A stretch of 64,000 nucleotides of DNA from Paragyromitra xinjiangensis (Eukaryota > Ascomycota > Pezizomycetes > Pezizales > Discinaceae), in NCBI GenBank assembly GCA_038503065.1, contig JBCAMK010000002.1, positions 1,984,001 to 2,048,000 on the forward strand, in the 5' to 3' direction. A program made the position numbers and the translations under genes. This document shows positions 39,101 to 50,236 of this stretch, one piece after another (position 1 is the stretch's first letter; every line of letters begins with the position of its first letter). The notes under the pieces are model-generated. The model did no database searches and was not told where the DNA came from. It saw nothing but the letters and a program-made list of their open reading frames with translations.

Positions 39101-40391
39101 ACTTATCCTCTGATGTAAGAATCAGAAAACGGAGGGTGGTTTTGTGTATCGCGGGGTCTGAGCACAGTGTCGCAGAATACAGAATTACACTCTTGTGCTC
39201 TGGTACTTGTTATAGTAGAAGATGGGTGGTTAGACAATTGTGCGAGGCTAATGCTGCTTAGGCGGGGTGCCCAGGGTCAGAAATATTCAAGATATCAACT
39301 TAGAAACGCCTGAACGTTAATGAAATACGTATACTTAGAGTGATCGAAAACATGGAGCCATGTGGGGGAATTCGATACCGTGAGCACTGAAGCTACTCCG
39401 AGATGATGGCAAAGTTTTAATGGACTGAGTTGGAAGAAATAGTTCCTTACCGTAAAATTGGAGGTAATTCAAGATTTTTTTTGTTGGATGTGGTACCGGT
39501 CCCGGGATCCCACTCGGGATGGTGCCTCGTTTTTGCAATTGGGTGTCGCTGTTTGTTTTGTTTTGGGTGGGAGAAGGCTCCAGAATTGTCTAAAACACTA
39601 GTAACATATATAAGTAGATAGAAGAAATGACCTATTCGAAAGTGATGCACATGAGTACGGGGCTGAATCTTGTGTGGGTTTTATGGTTGCAATCCTTGGT
39701 TTGAGAGGATCACGGATTATGGTTCGTTAGTTCAGTGGCTGTGCCGCGAGAGTTGATAGGATCTTACTCTGTTCACGAGTTGCTCATACCCAAAGGTCAA
39801 GAGAGGCATTTTTGATAGACCAAGCGAGTAAATACAAAGAGATTTTTGAGAGATCGCGCTCAGAAAGACAGGGCCCGGAGGAAATGCAGCTACTGCACAA
39901 TTTGGGAGAGACAAAGCAGGAAAAGGCTGCCTTGGTGGTTATAGGACGGTTGTGAATCGCGGGTGATACCCTGTGAAGATAATAAATCAAACAAGGGAAG
40001 TGTGATTAAGGGATGGGGCTGCATGTAAGACCGGAACAACTTCAGTTGGTGAATGGGTGTTTCTGTATCAATACTGTAGAGCTTTATAATACTTTGCTGA
40101 TATTCAATACCCATAAGAAATACTGAGTCGTTCTGCCAGGGTTTAGGGTAACTCTGTGGCTTACGGGGAGTGGCGCGACGTTCTTTTTCCCAGAACGGAA
40201 GGAGTTGAGGGGCTTAAACAGGTTAAAGCCAAAAGTCTCACGCTCAAGCCCAACTTCCACACCGCGTCGTCCTCGCGTGTTCTCTTCCACCAACAATCCT
40301 TCATCCCCATCTCAACCGCTACGCACGCTGTCCCCATACCGTTAACCACTGCAAATTCGATCGCAGTTCCATCCACCGTCACAATTCAACC
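27183..40391. other. 13.2-kb gene-free desert
   Basis: No gene can be supported across this stretch. Open frames are short, overlapping and without domains. The left end (27183-28800) is the upstream region of the DUF1752/DUF3295 gene and is rich in G/C homopolymer runs. It also holds a CACT microsatellite at 28255-28284. TACATGTA palindromes are concentrated here (ten copies, at 28369, 31628, 31839, 34913, 35267, 35414, 36876, 38338, 38459 and 38564). No transposon protein, tRNA or rRNA was recognised. The sequence has the uniform look of long-decayed repeats or non-coding sequence, possibly with lncRNA that cannot be judged by eye. The last several hundred bases include the HP1 promoter. 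Confidence 0.5.
28255..28284. repeat. CACT tetranucleotide microsatellite
   Basis: There are about seven tandem CACT units with one CTCG interruption in the middle. It lies in non-coding DNA upstream of the DUF1752/DUF3295 gene. Confidence 0.8.
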
Positions 40392-41449
40392 ATGCCTCCA
40401 CAAGTACTGAGCGATTCTGATTCCGATGGAGACGTGATCCCTGCTAAGAGCTCGAGGAAGGTCGTCCCAGTGGACGATGAAGATGTCGAAGATGTTGTGG
40501 AGGAGGACGAGGAGGACGAGGAGATTGATGATGAAGAGTTTGTTGTGGAAGCTATCAAGGACCACAAGTACGAGGGCAAGGTACGTCGCGCGGAAGAACG
40601 AAGACGAACTTTGACTGGTGGTGGGATGTTGTTGCTGACGGATAACCGGTCAATCTAGCAATTATTGGTGCTGGTCAAATGGAAGGGATACGAAAAGAAG
40701 AGTGATATGACGTGGGAACCAGAGGAGAATTGCGAGTATGTTCCCTCTTTCCTTTCACTCGCTGCCATCTTGATCACGCGTTGGGGGGGTACACTGCTGA
40801 CCTTCGTCTCCTTTCCCTGGAATAGAGGTGCGAAGGAGATCTTGATGGAGTACTACAACAAAATCGGGGGCCGTCCGGAAATGCGCGCCTCATCAGCAGC
40901 GGGCAAGCGGGGACGGCAGTCTGTCGGGAGTGCCCCGGCATCGGCGGCCTCCAAGAACGTCAAGCGCGCCAGGACTTCAATGGGTGCTTCTACCGGGAAG
41001 AATGTGGAGGATGTTTCGCCGGCACCCTCTGAGGATAAATGGAAACCGCCTGCTAAGGGTAGCTGGGAAGACGAGATCACCGCAATAGATACTATCGAGA
41101 AGACGAGCAAGGGTTTGATCTGCTATGTTCAATGGTAAGCTAATATCTGCAGCCCGTTAAATGAACCTTTCTGTTTCTATATTAGTGCTCCTGTTTGGCT
41201 CTTTATGATTGTGCTAAACCAAATCGAAACAAACACGTGGGAACTGATTGGCTAATTTTTTGTGCAGGAACAATGGTAGGAAAACACAGCATGATATCAA
41301 GATCGTCTACACTAGATGTCCTCAAAAGGTACGTTTTGGGAAATTATAATTACTTTTAGATATTTTGGTGCTAATTTGTATGTTTTCGACTATAGATGCT
41401 CAATTTTTACGAGCAACACCTCGTGTTTAAGGAGAGTGGCTCTCTATAG
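40392..41449 (+). CDS. HP1: Heterochromatin protein 1 (chromodomain + chromoshadow domain)
   Basis: HP1 binds histone H3 methylated at lysine 9 and builds silent chromatin in the nucleus. Exons 40392-40580, 40659-40735, 40826-41134, 41268-41328 and 41396-41449 give 229 aa. An acidic N-terminus (residues 27-49) leads into the chromodomain (50-105): EEFVVEAIKDHKYEGK then QLLVLVKWKGY and MTWEPEENCE. The presumed methyl-lysine cage is Phe50, Trp71 and Tyr74. A basic hinge (about 110-145; GKRGRQS and NVKRARTS) links to the chromoshadow domain (about 158-222; SWEDEITAIDTIEKTSKGLI, VQWNNGRKTQHDI, MLNFYEQHLVF). The length is typical of fungal HP1/HepA. It sits at the edge of the 13-kb gene desert. 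Confidence 0.95.
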
Positions 41450-42447
41450 ATAGGCAGACCTCTTTCCTACATTTTGGGCTGAATCTCGGGGCCTAGAGGA
41501 TTCAACGGCGGCATATTGTCAACGGGATAAAGGGAATCCTTGTAATTTTCCTTGGGTTTTCGGTTTCGGTTCCCTTTCCAATTCCTGTTTGTGCAGTAGG
41601 GATGTTTGTTTGTTTGCATACTGTACGCTCAAAGGGGAATAAAAGTGCGGGGAGTAGTAATTATATGTTCGTTAGTTGAGGGACAATTGGATGGCGTCCT
41701 GATTTTTATATGCTTTCCTTTATCTCATTCCCCTCATAGGTGCAAGTCTCTTGTTTGGTTTTTCTGTTCTACACCCCCCTCCCCTGTTTATCCTTCTATT
41801 CCAAATATCATGTATTATCATCGTGTCTTGATTTCGTCTTGGTTGTTCCTGGAAGGGTTACGCACTGGGGCCGGAAAATAATTGGTTCAGTGATTCTTGG
41901 AATTGGGCGTGTTATCTAGTGTTTGCTATCTGCTCTTATAATGATTGTGTTTCATCAAGCTTATCTCTATCCTGATGCCCGATTAGGGGTCGTATGGAGG
42001 ATATAAATAGCAGGCCTGAGTTTAGTTACCGGGATCTCGGATGTTGAAGTTGCCATTGAATAGTAATCGAAATACTTGGAGGCTGGCCAGGAAGGATACA
42101 TATGACTTTCCCGGCAGACACTTGGACGGGGTTAGTACTTTGTTTGAAAATGGGGGTGGAAATGTGGAGGTGAAGATGCGAGCCGAAATATCGTAACAGT
42201 AGCGGACCGCTGATGAGAAAGGATGGTTCTACGGAAATCAAGGAAAAAAGCCCCCAATTCTATTAAAAATTCTCCATGGCTACGTGATATTGGAATTCCT
42301 GGACAATAACTGAAAAAATGGCCCGAAGAAATTGGGGCCACCAAACAACTCCCGAGACATTTCATACAGAGAAATGGAAAAAAATAAAAAATTCCCGATT
42401 TGTAATAGTCGCAAAACCTCATGAAAATGTCTATCCCCGAATTTATC
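41450..42447. other. Intergenic between convergent HP1 and CYB5
   Basis: This is the 3' flank of both genes. It is T-rich just after the HP1 stop and A-rich approaching the cytochrome b5 stop, as expected for two facing 3' UTRs. No gene was recognised. Confidence 0.5.
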
Positions 42448-43351
42448 TTAAGTATAGAATTTATAAGCGCCGAAAGCAATAAGAGCGGCTGCGGCGAAGA
42501 AACCGTAAAGAGCACTGCGGAAAAAAAAACATTAGTTATGGCACAAAAAAACGATTATTATTGGGATAGGGCGATAAAAGACAGGGTAGGGTGATGACAT
42601 ATCGGCAGAAAATGTAGCCGAGTGCTCGGTACAGGGTTGAAGTCAAGGGGGGACAGAGGGATTATAACGTACACTCCAGCATCCGTGGATGCAGACTGCG
42701 CTGAGGTAGTTTTTGATACCGAGGTGAGGGGCTTCTTGTTGGATGGCTAAAGGACGAGTATATTAGCGGCATTCACAAGCCAGTGAAAGAAGATGCCTGT
42801 TGCCTAAAACGTACACTATCCTTGAGGCTTCCAAGCAACAGCCCTGCTAGGATCTCGCGCGCCTCGTCTGAATGGCCAACATCCTGTAGAGTTACTAGGG
42901 TAAGTACGCCTTCAACGTCGGATTGTGAGGTGCCGAAAATGGGGCGAGTAGCCGTACCTCGAAAGCCTCGGTGGCATCTTGTCCAGCAACATCCATCAGA
43001 ACCTCCTCGCCACCTCTGTAGGGCAAAAAGCAGCATTAGCTAGGCTGTAGGGAACAAATTGTCGTTTAGGTTGTAGCATTGGGGCTTTGGAGGGTTACAC
43101 ACGGATGCTCATCGACGAAGCTTGAGACGGAGTACACTTTGTCATGGAGGACCATCCAGAGATCCTAGTGAGCGTAATAGATAAGTACAGGTCAGCGGAC
43201 AACTTAAGGCGCTAGTGCTGGTTCCGGTTGGTAGAGCACGAGAAAGAATTCCAGGAGGAAGCTAAATCATGAGAAAATAGAAAATAGAGTATACCTTCTT
43301 GGTCTGGTGCTCCTTGACTTCATCAAGAGTGTAGAACTTAGTTTCCGACAT
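42448..43351 (-). CDS. CYB5: Cytochrome b5, tail-anchored
   Basis: This haem protein of the ER membrane passes electrons to desaturases, sterol enzymes and P450s. Exons 43295-43351, 43103-43164, 42958-43015, 42815-42883, 42673-42746 and 42448-42514 give 128 aa, normal for the family. The start is MSETKFYTLDEVKEH. The two axial haem ligands are His39 in FVDEHPGGEEVL and His63 in DVGHSDEA. A polar Ser/Lys/Thr linker (SPSNKKPLTSVSKTTS) precedes a single C-terminal hydrophobic segment (ALYGFFAAAALIAFGAYKFY), which is the tail anchor with a short lumenal end. Phase decided between overlapping donors at the fourth and fifth introns (42747-42814 and 42515-42672). A run of 12 C on the mRNA strand lies 17 bases before the start codon. 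Confidence 0.95.
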
Positions 43352-44115
43352 TGCGAGTGATTGGTTTGGGGGGGGGGGGATGTTTTTTGTTGTTGTTGGG
43401 GGTTGAGTAAAGTGGTGGGAGTGTTGTCGTGAGGGTTGAATTGAGAGATGCCAGGCAGGGGATGGAGGTGACGGTAGAGGAAGAAAAGGGGAGAAGGGGG
43501 AGAAGGCACAGAAGAATATTATGGAAATGCGCGGGAGGACAGCTGTTTGCTGTTACCCAGTCCGTTGACCACGGTAATTGGAACTCGCCCAAAGAAAAAA
43601 AAAATAGATGGGTTCACTCCCTTTTGGGACCACCAACGCCCGTTAAACTAACCGTTAATAGTAGCCGAGTCCTGCCAAGAGACAATTTGATCTCCAATCA
43701 GACTCTACGGATAGGGGATTTGCGCAGAAAGACATCGGTCCAGAAGTCTTCCAGACGGAAGGGCTGGAACCCGGGTGACCCTGACCGAGTTGCTATTTGC
43801 ACCCAATGCTCTAATCAGATGCATTTGCTGAATAATATATGACTGGACTCGAAAAAAATTGATAGACTGCTTACTCAGCATTCCCAGTGGCAGGGACCAC
43901 GGTGTTGAAACCCCCCTCCACGAAACAAGGAAAGAAAGGAGGGTCAACCCCCCGTTACTGTGACACCAACAACGAACGAACGAACGACATCTCCACAGAC
44001 TAGATCTCACGAAAGATACCAGAACTTCGCCTTCACTTTCTTCGCAATACCAAAAATCACCCGCTCAGATCGTTTAGCCCTAGCCGTCTACTCTACCTGG
44101 TCACCCATCTCAATC
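43352..44115. promoter_or_regulatory. Divergent upstream region of CYB5 and AGE2
   Basis: The 764 bp between the two start codons hold both promoters. A G12 run (43368-43379) sits next to the CYB5 start, and an ACGA-type tetranucleotide repeat (43971-43987) sits about 130 bp before the AGE2 start. No other gene was seen. Confidence 0.5.
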
Positions 44116-45998
44116 ATGTCTCGGCGCCCTAATCCTGCTGCTGCCAAAGCTGCAGACAAAGCTGCAGCCAACCAGACCGTTATCAAGTCACTACTGAAAT
44201 TGCCTGGAAACAAAGTATGCGCCGATTGCAAAAGGAACAAGCTTCCCAGATGGGCCAGCTGGAATCTGGGGATATTTATATGCATCAGGTTGGTTTTAAT
44301 CCACCCTCTTTGAGCTTTTCTTCTGCTCTAAAGCTTGCCATTGCACGTGAATGTTGACGCTGAAGCTATGTAGGTGCTCAGGTATACATCGTGGGATGGG
44401 TACCCACATCAGTAAAGGTGTGTGGTTTTCTCCAAGCTACTTTCTGCAGCTCTCTACGCGGCTACTGACATTGCTTTGTTCGGTACAGTCAAGTCTGTAG
44501 ATCTCGACACCTGGACGGATGAACAGTTGCAGAGTATGTTAAAATGGGGGAACACGAAGGCGAACAAGTACGAAATCCAAAAATCGCCTTTATACACACC
44601 TGTTACTGATAATTGTGTTAGATATTGGGAGGCGAACCTTGCTCCTGGACACATACCGTCAGAAGCGTACGTAATTATTTTCCTCCAATGATTGATTGGT
44701 CCAAAATTTGACTTTGTGCAGGAAAATTGAAAACTTTGTACGGACAAAATATGACGCTAAAAGGTGGGTCATGGAAGGGGGAATGCCTGATCCTTCGACT
44801 CTCGATGATTCTGGTGAAGAAGACAATTTGGTAATGGCCTTCCCTTTGCATGTGGTTCCTTTCAGCTAATCCGTCTCCCTAGCCACTGAAGGTTGTTCAA
44901 CAAAAACTAGAAGGTCGGCAAACCTCTTCCCCGGCACCACAGCAACCACTGCCGAGGCAGCAAAATATCAACCTCTTTGATGACCTGTCTCCAATAGAGA
45001 CACCGAGGTCTACCACTGCGCCCCCAGCCAATAAAAACCAACCTCCTCCCAAGAGCGCTCCTGCCCCGCCAAAGTCCACGAAGCAGGGTGACTCGCTCCT
45101 GGGCTTGGACTTTTTTGGTTCATCAGAATCGGTCCCAGCTCGTCCAGCCTCTGTGAATTCAAACCCAGTATCCAACACTGCTTCATCTCGCCCCGACCTC
45201 AACCGGTCGATCCTGTCCTTGTATGCTTCCAAACCGCAACCTCGATCTCAACATACCCATAATTCATCTTTTTCAGGTGTTTCACACTCTCCGAATCAGC
45301 AGCAGAAACCTTCCTCGGGTCTCGGAGATCTAGGCGATGCATTCGGAGGTCTCGGCTTTGTGTCACAAAACAATGGTCCTTCCATATCCACCATCCCCTC
45401 TGCGCAGCCAGCAGCTCCTAAGCCTTCTCCCTTTGCGAACCTAACTGCTGGCATGATGAAGTCGTCAGCAGGTTCCCAGCTGTCGCCGACTTCCACCGGT
45501 GGGTTCTTTGGATCCTCGGTAAACACCCCGAAACAGACGTCATATTCGAAGCCTACTTCTTCTGCATTGGACGATCTATTTGACTTTTCCTCGACACCTG
45601 CACCTGCGCCAACTCAACCAGTAACATCTTCCATGAATGTGTTCAATTTGAGTGCTGCTGCTCCAAAGCAACCAACCACTCCACAGTTCTCGTTTGACAC
45701 GAATGCTTGGGCCACTCCGGCTCCAACAATCTCCACTGCTGCCAACAATGAACCCGCTTGGGGTACATCGATAGGAAACACTAGCCTCTCTTCTAGTACA
45801 TGGGGGTCAACTGCGACCACAGGTACGAATAGGCCTGGCCCTTCAATGGGGATGGCAGCATTGACGCCTGCGGCACCAGCGAAAAGTAATGACGACGACG
45901 AGTGGGGTGCATTTAGTGCTGGTGGGACTACATCGGGAGCACCGGTACAAACAACTGGATTTGGACAGGACGACTTATTCGGAAATGTATGGAAGTAG
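44116..45998 (+). CDS. AGE2: AGE2-type ArfGAP
   Basis: This is a GTPase-activating protein for Arf, acting in vesicle traffic from the trans-Golgi and endosomes. Exons 44116-44288, 44374-44417, 44489-44567, 44622-44666, 44722-44830 and 44883-45998 give 521 aa. The ArfGAP zinc finger has Cys35, Cys38, Cys56 and Cys59, with the 17-residue spacing seen in yeast Age2 ([18 protein letters not shown]), then the catalytic arginine Arg64 in [20 protein letters not shown]. The domain ends near residue 140 ([12 protein letters not shown]). The remaining 380 residues are low complexity, rich in Ser/Pro/Ala/Gln, with repeated short acidic-aromatic motifs ([39 protein letters not shown]). These resemble clathrin/adaptor-binding peptides; that role is an inference. 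Confidence 0.94.
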
Positions 45999-46438
45999 AG
46001 GGCATGATGAGACAAATACAGAGGTTAGGCACTTTTGCATAGTGAGTGTAGCTATTTTTAGCGTGTTCCATAGACTTTTATGATGGAGCGGAAATGTTTT
46101 TTATCACGACAGCCAGGATTGGATATAAGAGCAATGATTGGAGGAGTTTATTCATATTTTCTTTGTACCCAATTTTTCGGATTTTACTCATTATTAGTTA
46201 AAGATTCAATTGTTTATTGCGATCCGGTTACATGGCTGTAGAAATGTAAATCTGTTGCGCTATTAGGGCGCAGGGTTACTTGCTTGTGATCGGCGTAATA
46301 AGTAATATTCGCCGCATATAACGCTAGTACTGATTCGTAACTACCCCTCGAGCTATCCATTGCCGATAATCCCCTGCGCGACTCCACCACCCCACCCGCG
46401 AGAACATCATCACCACCACCGGGGAGAACTAAAGAGCT
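45999..46438. other. Intergenic AGE2-DOS2
   Basis: A short AT-rich 3' flank (45999-46250) passes into the DOS2 upstream region. No gene was seen. Confidence 0.5.
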
Positions 46439-48005
46439 ATGGAGTTCGCATACGATCACATCCAAGAGGAGATTGTCGCTCCAGACCCAACCAACGACAA
46501 GGGGAAGGATCCGGAAAGGCCCAAGGAGTCGCTAAACGAGGAGTTTCAGGAGGCTTATAAGGCCTTCTCAGCATCTCCGTGGGGTGCGAGATTTGGGAAC
46601 TTTATTGGGACTGTCAAGAAGCAGGTTTGTTTATCAGTTTGTTTGGTGTAGATTTGGTTTTGTTGATTGTACACAGGGAGAATCCTACTACGAAACCGGG
46701 AAGAAAGAAGCTACCGCAAGAGCAGAGCAGGCCTCGAAAGGCTTTAGTGTTGTGCGGTCAGAAATCGTGAGCCGGACTCGGTCGCTTTCCCTCACCCAAG
46801 GAGGCCCTCCGCCGCCGCCTCCTCCGGGACCCGATGGACAGCAGCGGACGGGAGAGACATCGAGGGACGGTGCCGTTGCGGGGGAGAAATTGCTGCAGGA
46901 AGAAGGGCTGCTGTCGAAGCTGAGGAAAGGTGCTGCACAAAGGATCTCAGAGATTGAAGCGGCTGAGGCGAGGGCGGATGAGTATCTACTTAGGTTTGGA
47001 ACGAATATTGGAAACTTTTTGAAGGAGGCAGTGACGATTAGGCCACCGGAGGGCAGCGAGGGAGGGCTAGATGGAGAGAAGGAAATTGTGTTTGAGCAGA
47101 AGGGAGAGGAGGGCAAGAGGCAGATTTAGTATGTCTATTTGCACTTAGGTTGGGATTATGGTGGTGCTAATAAGGGTATGGGGATACAGTTCGACTAGGC
47201 TCGATGCTCAGCTGCATCTGCTGCACGGAAATTTGGAGCTTTTCAAAACAGACTCAAATGAGGCAAGCTTTGTCGAGTGGTCGAAAGATTTCTCAGCGGG
47301 CGGCCGAACGGAACAGATCGCAGCAGATTTGGATAAATACCCAGAACTCAGGAGCACCATGGAGAAACTCGTTCCGGATTCCGTACAGTATACGGATTTC
47401 TGGAGGAGATATTATTTTTTGAGGAATGAGTTGGATATGGAGGAGCAGAAACGGAAGGAACTACTTAAAGGTATGGTTTTACCTTTGACTTTTTTTAGTG
47501 GCGGAAACTAACTGCTACGTCCAGGTGCTACTGCTCTCGATGAAGAGGAAGTTGGCTGGGGTGAGGATGATGATGATGAATCTGATGCCGAAAACCCCAA
47601 GCCTGCAAAGGAAGTGTCCAAACCCATAGCTGCAACCCCAGCTGCCACTGGAACTGCGCCTGCAGCATCCACAGAAACGTTAATCCCCAGAGAGGAAACT
47701 TTGAAGCCAAAGAACTCTATCGATAGAGCGTCTCAGCCAGATAGCGAGTCGAGCTATGATCTAGTCTCGGGGGTGCCTTCGAAAGCCCCTAGTCAGGCCG
47801 CAGGAAGTCCTAAGGCCGCAAAGGTATTCCTTCTTATTTTATTCTACTCAAACTTGGGTTTGTTACTGACGCAAACCTTTAGATTGTTGATGAAAGTGGT
47901 GATGAAGAAGAGGATAGTGATGAGGGGGAGGAAGATGATGACGACGATGAAGAGGAGGAGGAGGAGGAGGAGGAGGAGGAGGAGGAAGGGAGTGATTGGG
48001 AGTGA
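46439..48005 (+). CDS. DOS2: DOS2-like BSD-domain protein
   Basis: Exons 46439-46624, 46677-47128, 47190-47470, 47525-47823 and 47883-48005 give 446 aa. The N-terminal part has FQEAYKAFSASPWGARFGNF, a polyproline run (PPPPPPP) and an amphipathic helix (LLSKLRKGAAQRISEIEAAE). The BSD domain, at about residues 237-300, carries the signature paired aromatics FVEWSKDF and VPDSVQYTDFWRRYYFLRNE. The C-terminus is extremely acidic, with a run of Glu encoded by tandem GAG codons, and ends GSDWE. Yeast Dos2 and fission yeast relatives share this layout. Their biochemical role is poorly defined, so no activity is assigned. Introns are 52-61 bp. Confidence 0.88.
47950..47987 (+). repeat. GAG trinucleotide microsatellite inside DOS2
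   Basis: About twelve tandem GAG units are read in frame as glutamate near the C-terminus of the DOS2-like protein. Unit number changes would keep frame. Confidence 0.85.
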
Positions 48006-48474
48006 TTTGTCATGACTTGCCAAGATTAATTCACGAGAGTGCGAGGAGGAGGTTGTTTGTGCAGGCGTTTTGCGTTCTTTTGTTGCTGGATAAATTTTGC
48101 TGGAGAGACAGCGTCACTTTTCATATTCATGATACGTACATACATACGTACGATACTTTTATGACTACATGTGGGTATCTGTGCTGAGAGATTGAGATAT
48201 GATGTATCGGATATGTCTTGTATCTCATTGATGTGCATAGATTAAGGCATCCAATCTCGTGCAAGCGTTGATATTGAATACGGCCGGGTAAACTGAGCCC
48301 CTCCATCTGGTGACGAAACCCCGCAATCGCACTTTAAGGCACCCGGCGCGTCGTCTCACTTATCACAAACCGATTGGGCTTTTTATATTAGTTCGCTTCC
48401 GTCGTCAATAGAGAGCTGCAACCTCCTCAAAAAAAAATATTATTCACGACTGTCCAATTCCATCTACATCCATC
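48006..48474. other. Intergenic DOS2 to the Gly-rich coiled-coil gene
   Basis: It holds the 3' flank, with tandem ACGTACATAC-like steps near 48133-48153, and then the upstream region of the next gene with an A-run just before its start. No gene was seen. Confidence 0.5.
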
Positions 48475-49949
48475 ATGGACGATTTCGCTCAGACTCGCGA
48501 AGCTGATGACCTCTTCGATAGCGAGATTTCTGCTCCTCCACCTCCGCCTGCGAGTGCTCCTACTGAGCCACGGGCTTTTTCTGCTCGTGGACGTGGTGGT
48601 GGCGGTGGTGGCGGCGGTAATGGTGGTAATGGTAGCGGCGGGCATGGCCATGGTGGATCTGGTAGGGGAGGCTCCAGAGGCACCGTATGCAGCGAAATTC
48701 TAGTATTGCACGCGATTATGCTAATCTTTCTTATGTAGCAACAAGCTCGACGGCCTCGAAGTAAAGATGGGAATCCCCCGAAAGATACTCCCGTTGTAGA
48801 GGGCGCACCTGAGGGCCCAGCGGCCGAAGTGGCTGTAAAACAGGTGAGTGATATTTGGTGACTGTTTCAAAAAAAAAGCGAGGAACGGTTTTATTGACAA
48901 CCAATGCAGCAGGATCGAACTCTTTCAGGTGGCCTTAAAAAGGTATTTGCTACTCTCTCCCGGCGCCGCCATCATTAAATTTCCTTTTTCTCCCCCCTCT
49001 GAACATTTCTTCCCTCATCCCCAGGTTACAAAGCAAAAAAACCTTATCCGCCTACCTCCCTTCCCCTACACCCGCCTTTTCTTGCAACTAAAAAATAAAG
49101 CCCAAACTTACAGACGAAGAAATGGCGGCACGAATGGAACGCGTAAAGCTAAACGATCAACTACGAATCAACCGTCTTCGTAAAGCTGAGGAGGATGAGA
49201 GTGCTTTCCGTGCCCAGGAGGAGGCGCGGAAGCAAGAAGATGCAACAAAACGCACTGTAGAGCGCAAGAAGAAGGTTGAGCAAGACCGGAACAAGAAGGA
49301 GCTGGAGTATGTTTTACATCTAGTCTTTATGCCCCATCGCTCAACACTAGCTAACCATGTGATCGTGGAACATAGTGACGAGCGGGAGAAAAATAGGCAA
49401 AGGAAACTTAGCGCTGTCCAGGCTCGTGAATGGGATTCTACAAAGACCGAGGAAGATTACAATCCAAGGAAACAATCCTCACGCTTCAGTAGAGGTGCGC
49501 ACGGGGGTGTCACTGGTCCTCCTACCCCTGCGCGTGGCCCTCCTACTCCTCCACGTGGTGCCCCAACTGGCCCTCGCAGGGGTGCCACAGGGCCTAGGAG
49601 ACCGTCGTCGAAGGTCTCCTCAGCGTCTCAGGAATGGCCAGGTCTTCCTCTACCGACTAATGACAAACCACCTGTTAAGAATGAACCGGTTGTTGAAGAT
49701 GATCCTGCTGCGAACAACACCCCATCTACCAGTGACCAACCTACTGCGGAGGATGAGCTTACCGACAAGGCCCAACCTCAGGCAGAGAAAAATGCTCCTG
49801 GGCAAGCCGAGAGAGCCCCGGAACAAGCTGAGAAGGCTATCGAGAAGCAAAAACCGAAAACCGGCAATCACGCGAATGATGCTATAACGCCGCTCTCCCC
49901 TGCTGTCGGCGGAGGCTCATGGGCAGAACAGGTTGAGGCAAGTACCTAA
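48475..49949 (+). CDS. Conserved fungal Gly-rich/coiled-coil protein, function unknown
   Basis: Exons 48475-48684, 48739-48843, 48910-48942, 49101-49306 and 49376-49949 give 375 aa. The start MDDFAQTREADDLFDSEI leads into a Gly-rich RG/GG tract (about residues 38-70, RGRGGGGGGGG). A basic linker then passes into a highly charged helix, KPKLTDEEMAARMERVKLN through VERKKKVEQDRNKKELE and REKNRQRKLSAVQAREWD (about residues 117-215), which should form a coiled coil. The tail is Pro/Arg-rich (GPPTPARGPPTPPRGAPTGP), then acidic and disordered, and ends GGGSWAEQVEAST. RG-rich plus charged-helix layout suggests an RNA-associated protein, but no known domain is visible. The 158-bp intron 48943-49100 uses an AAAG acceptor, the least certain junction; it is chosen because it alone keeps LKK-PKLTDEEM in frame. 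Confidence 0.72.
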
Positions 49950-50236
49950 TGATGAGTTGGCATTTTTTCTTTTGTTATTCGTGTACGGTATTTGAAATTG
50001 CTGGCTCGGAGTTGGAGGTTCAGATATCTATTTTGTTTGCTAAAATTGATCGCATGATCTGTGAGGGATTGATTCGATCCAGTAACTTTCTTATAAAATG
50101 ATATTATACTTGGGTGGTTTTTTTTGAAAGGACAGTCCCATCCCAAAAGTGCGTTAACCTTGCCAAAATGCTAGAGAAGTAAAAGCAAAGGAAAAATATT
50201 GTTACATTCTGAAAGAAGATTACAAGACTGAGGAAT

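Noticed and set aside
46688..47116. 142-codon minus-strand frame opposite DOS2
   Set aside because: Mirror of a coding exon; its composition is the complement of the DOS2 codons.
49375..49887. 170-codon alternate-frame ORF inside the RG-rich coiled-coil gene
   Set aside because: Shadow of the real exon; repetitive Arg/Leu composition from a shifted Pro/Arg region.
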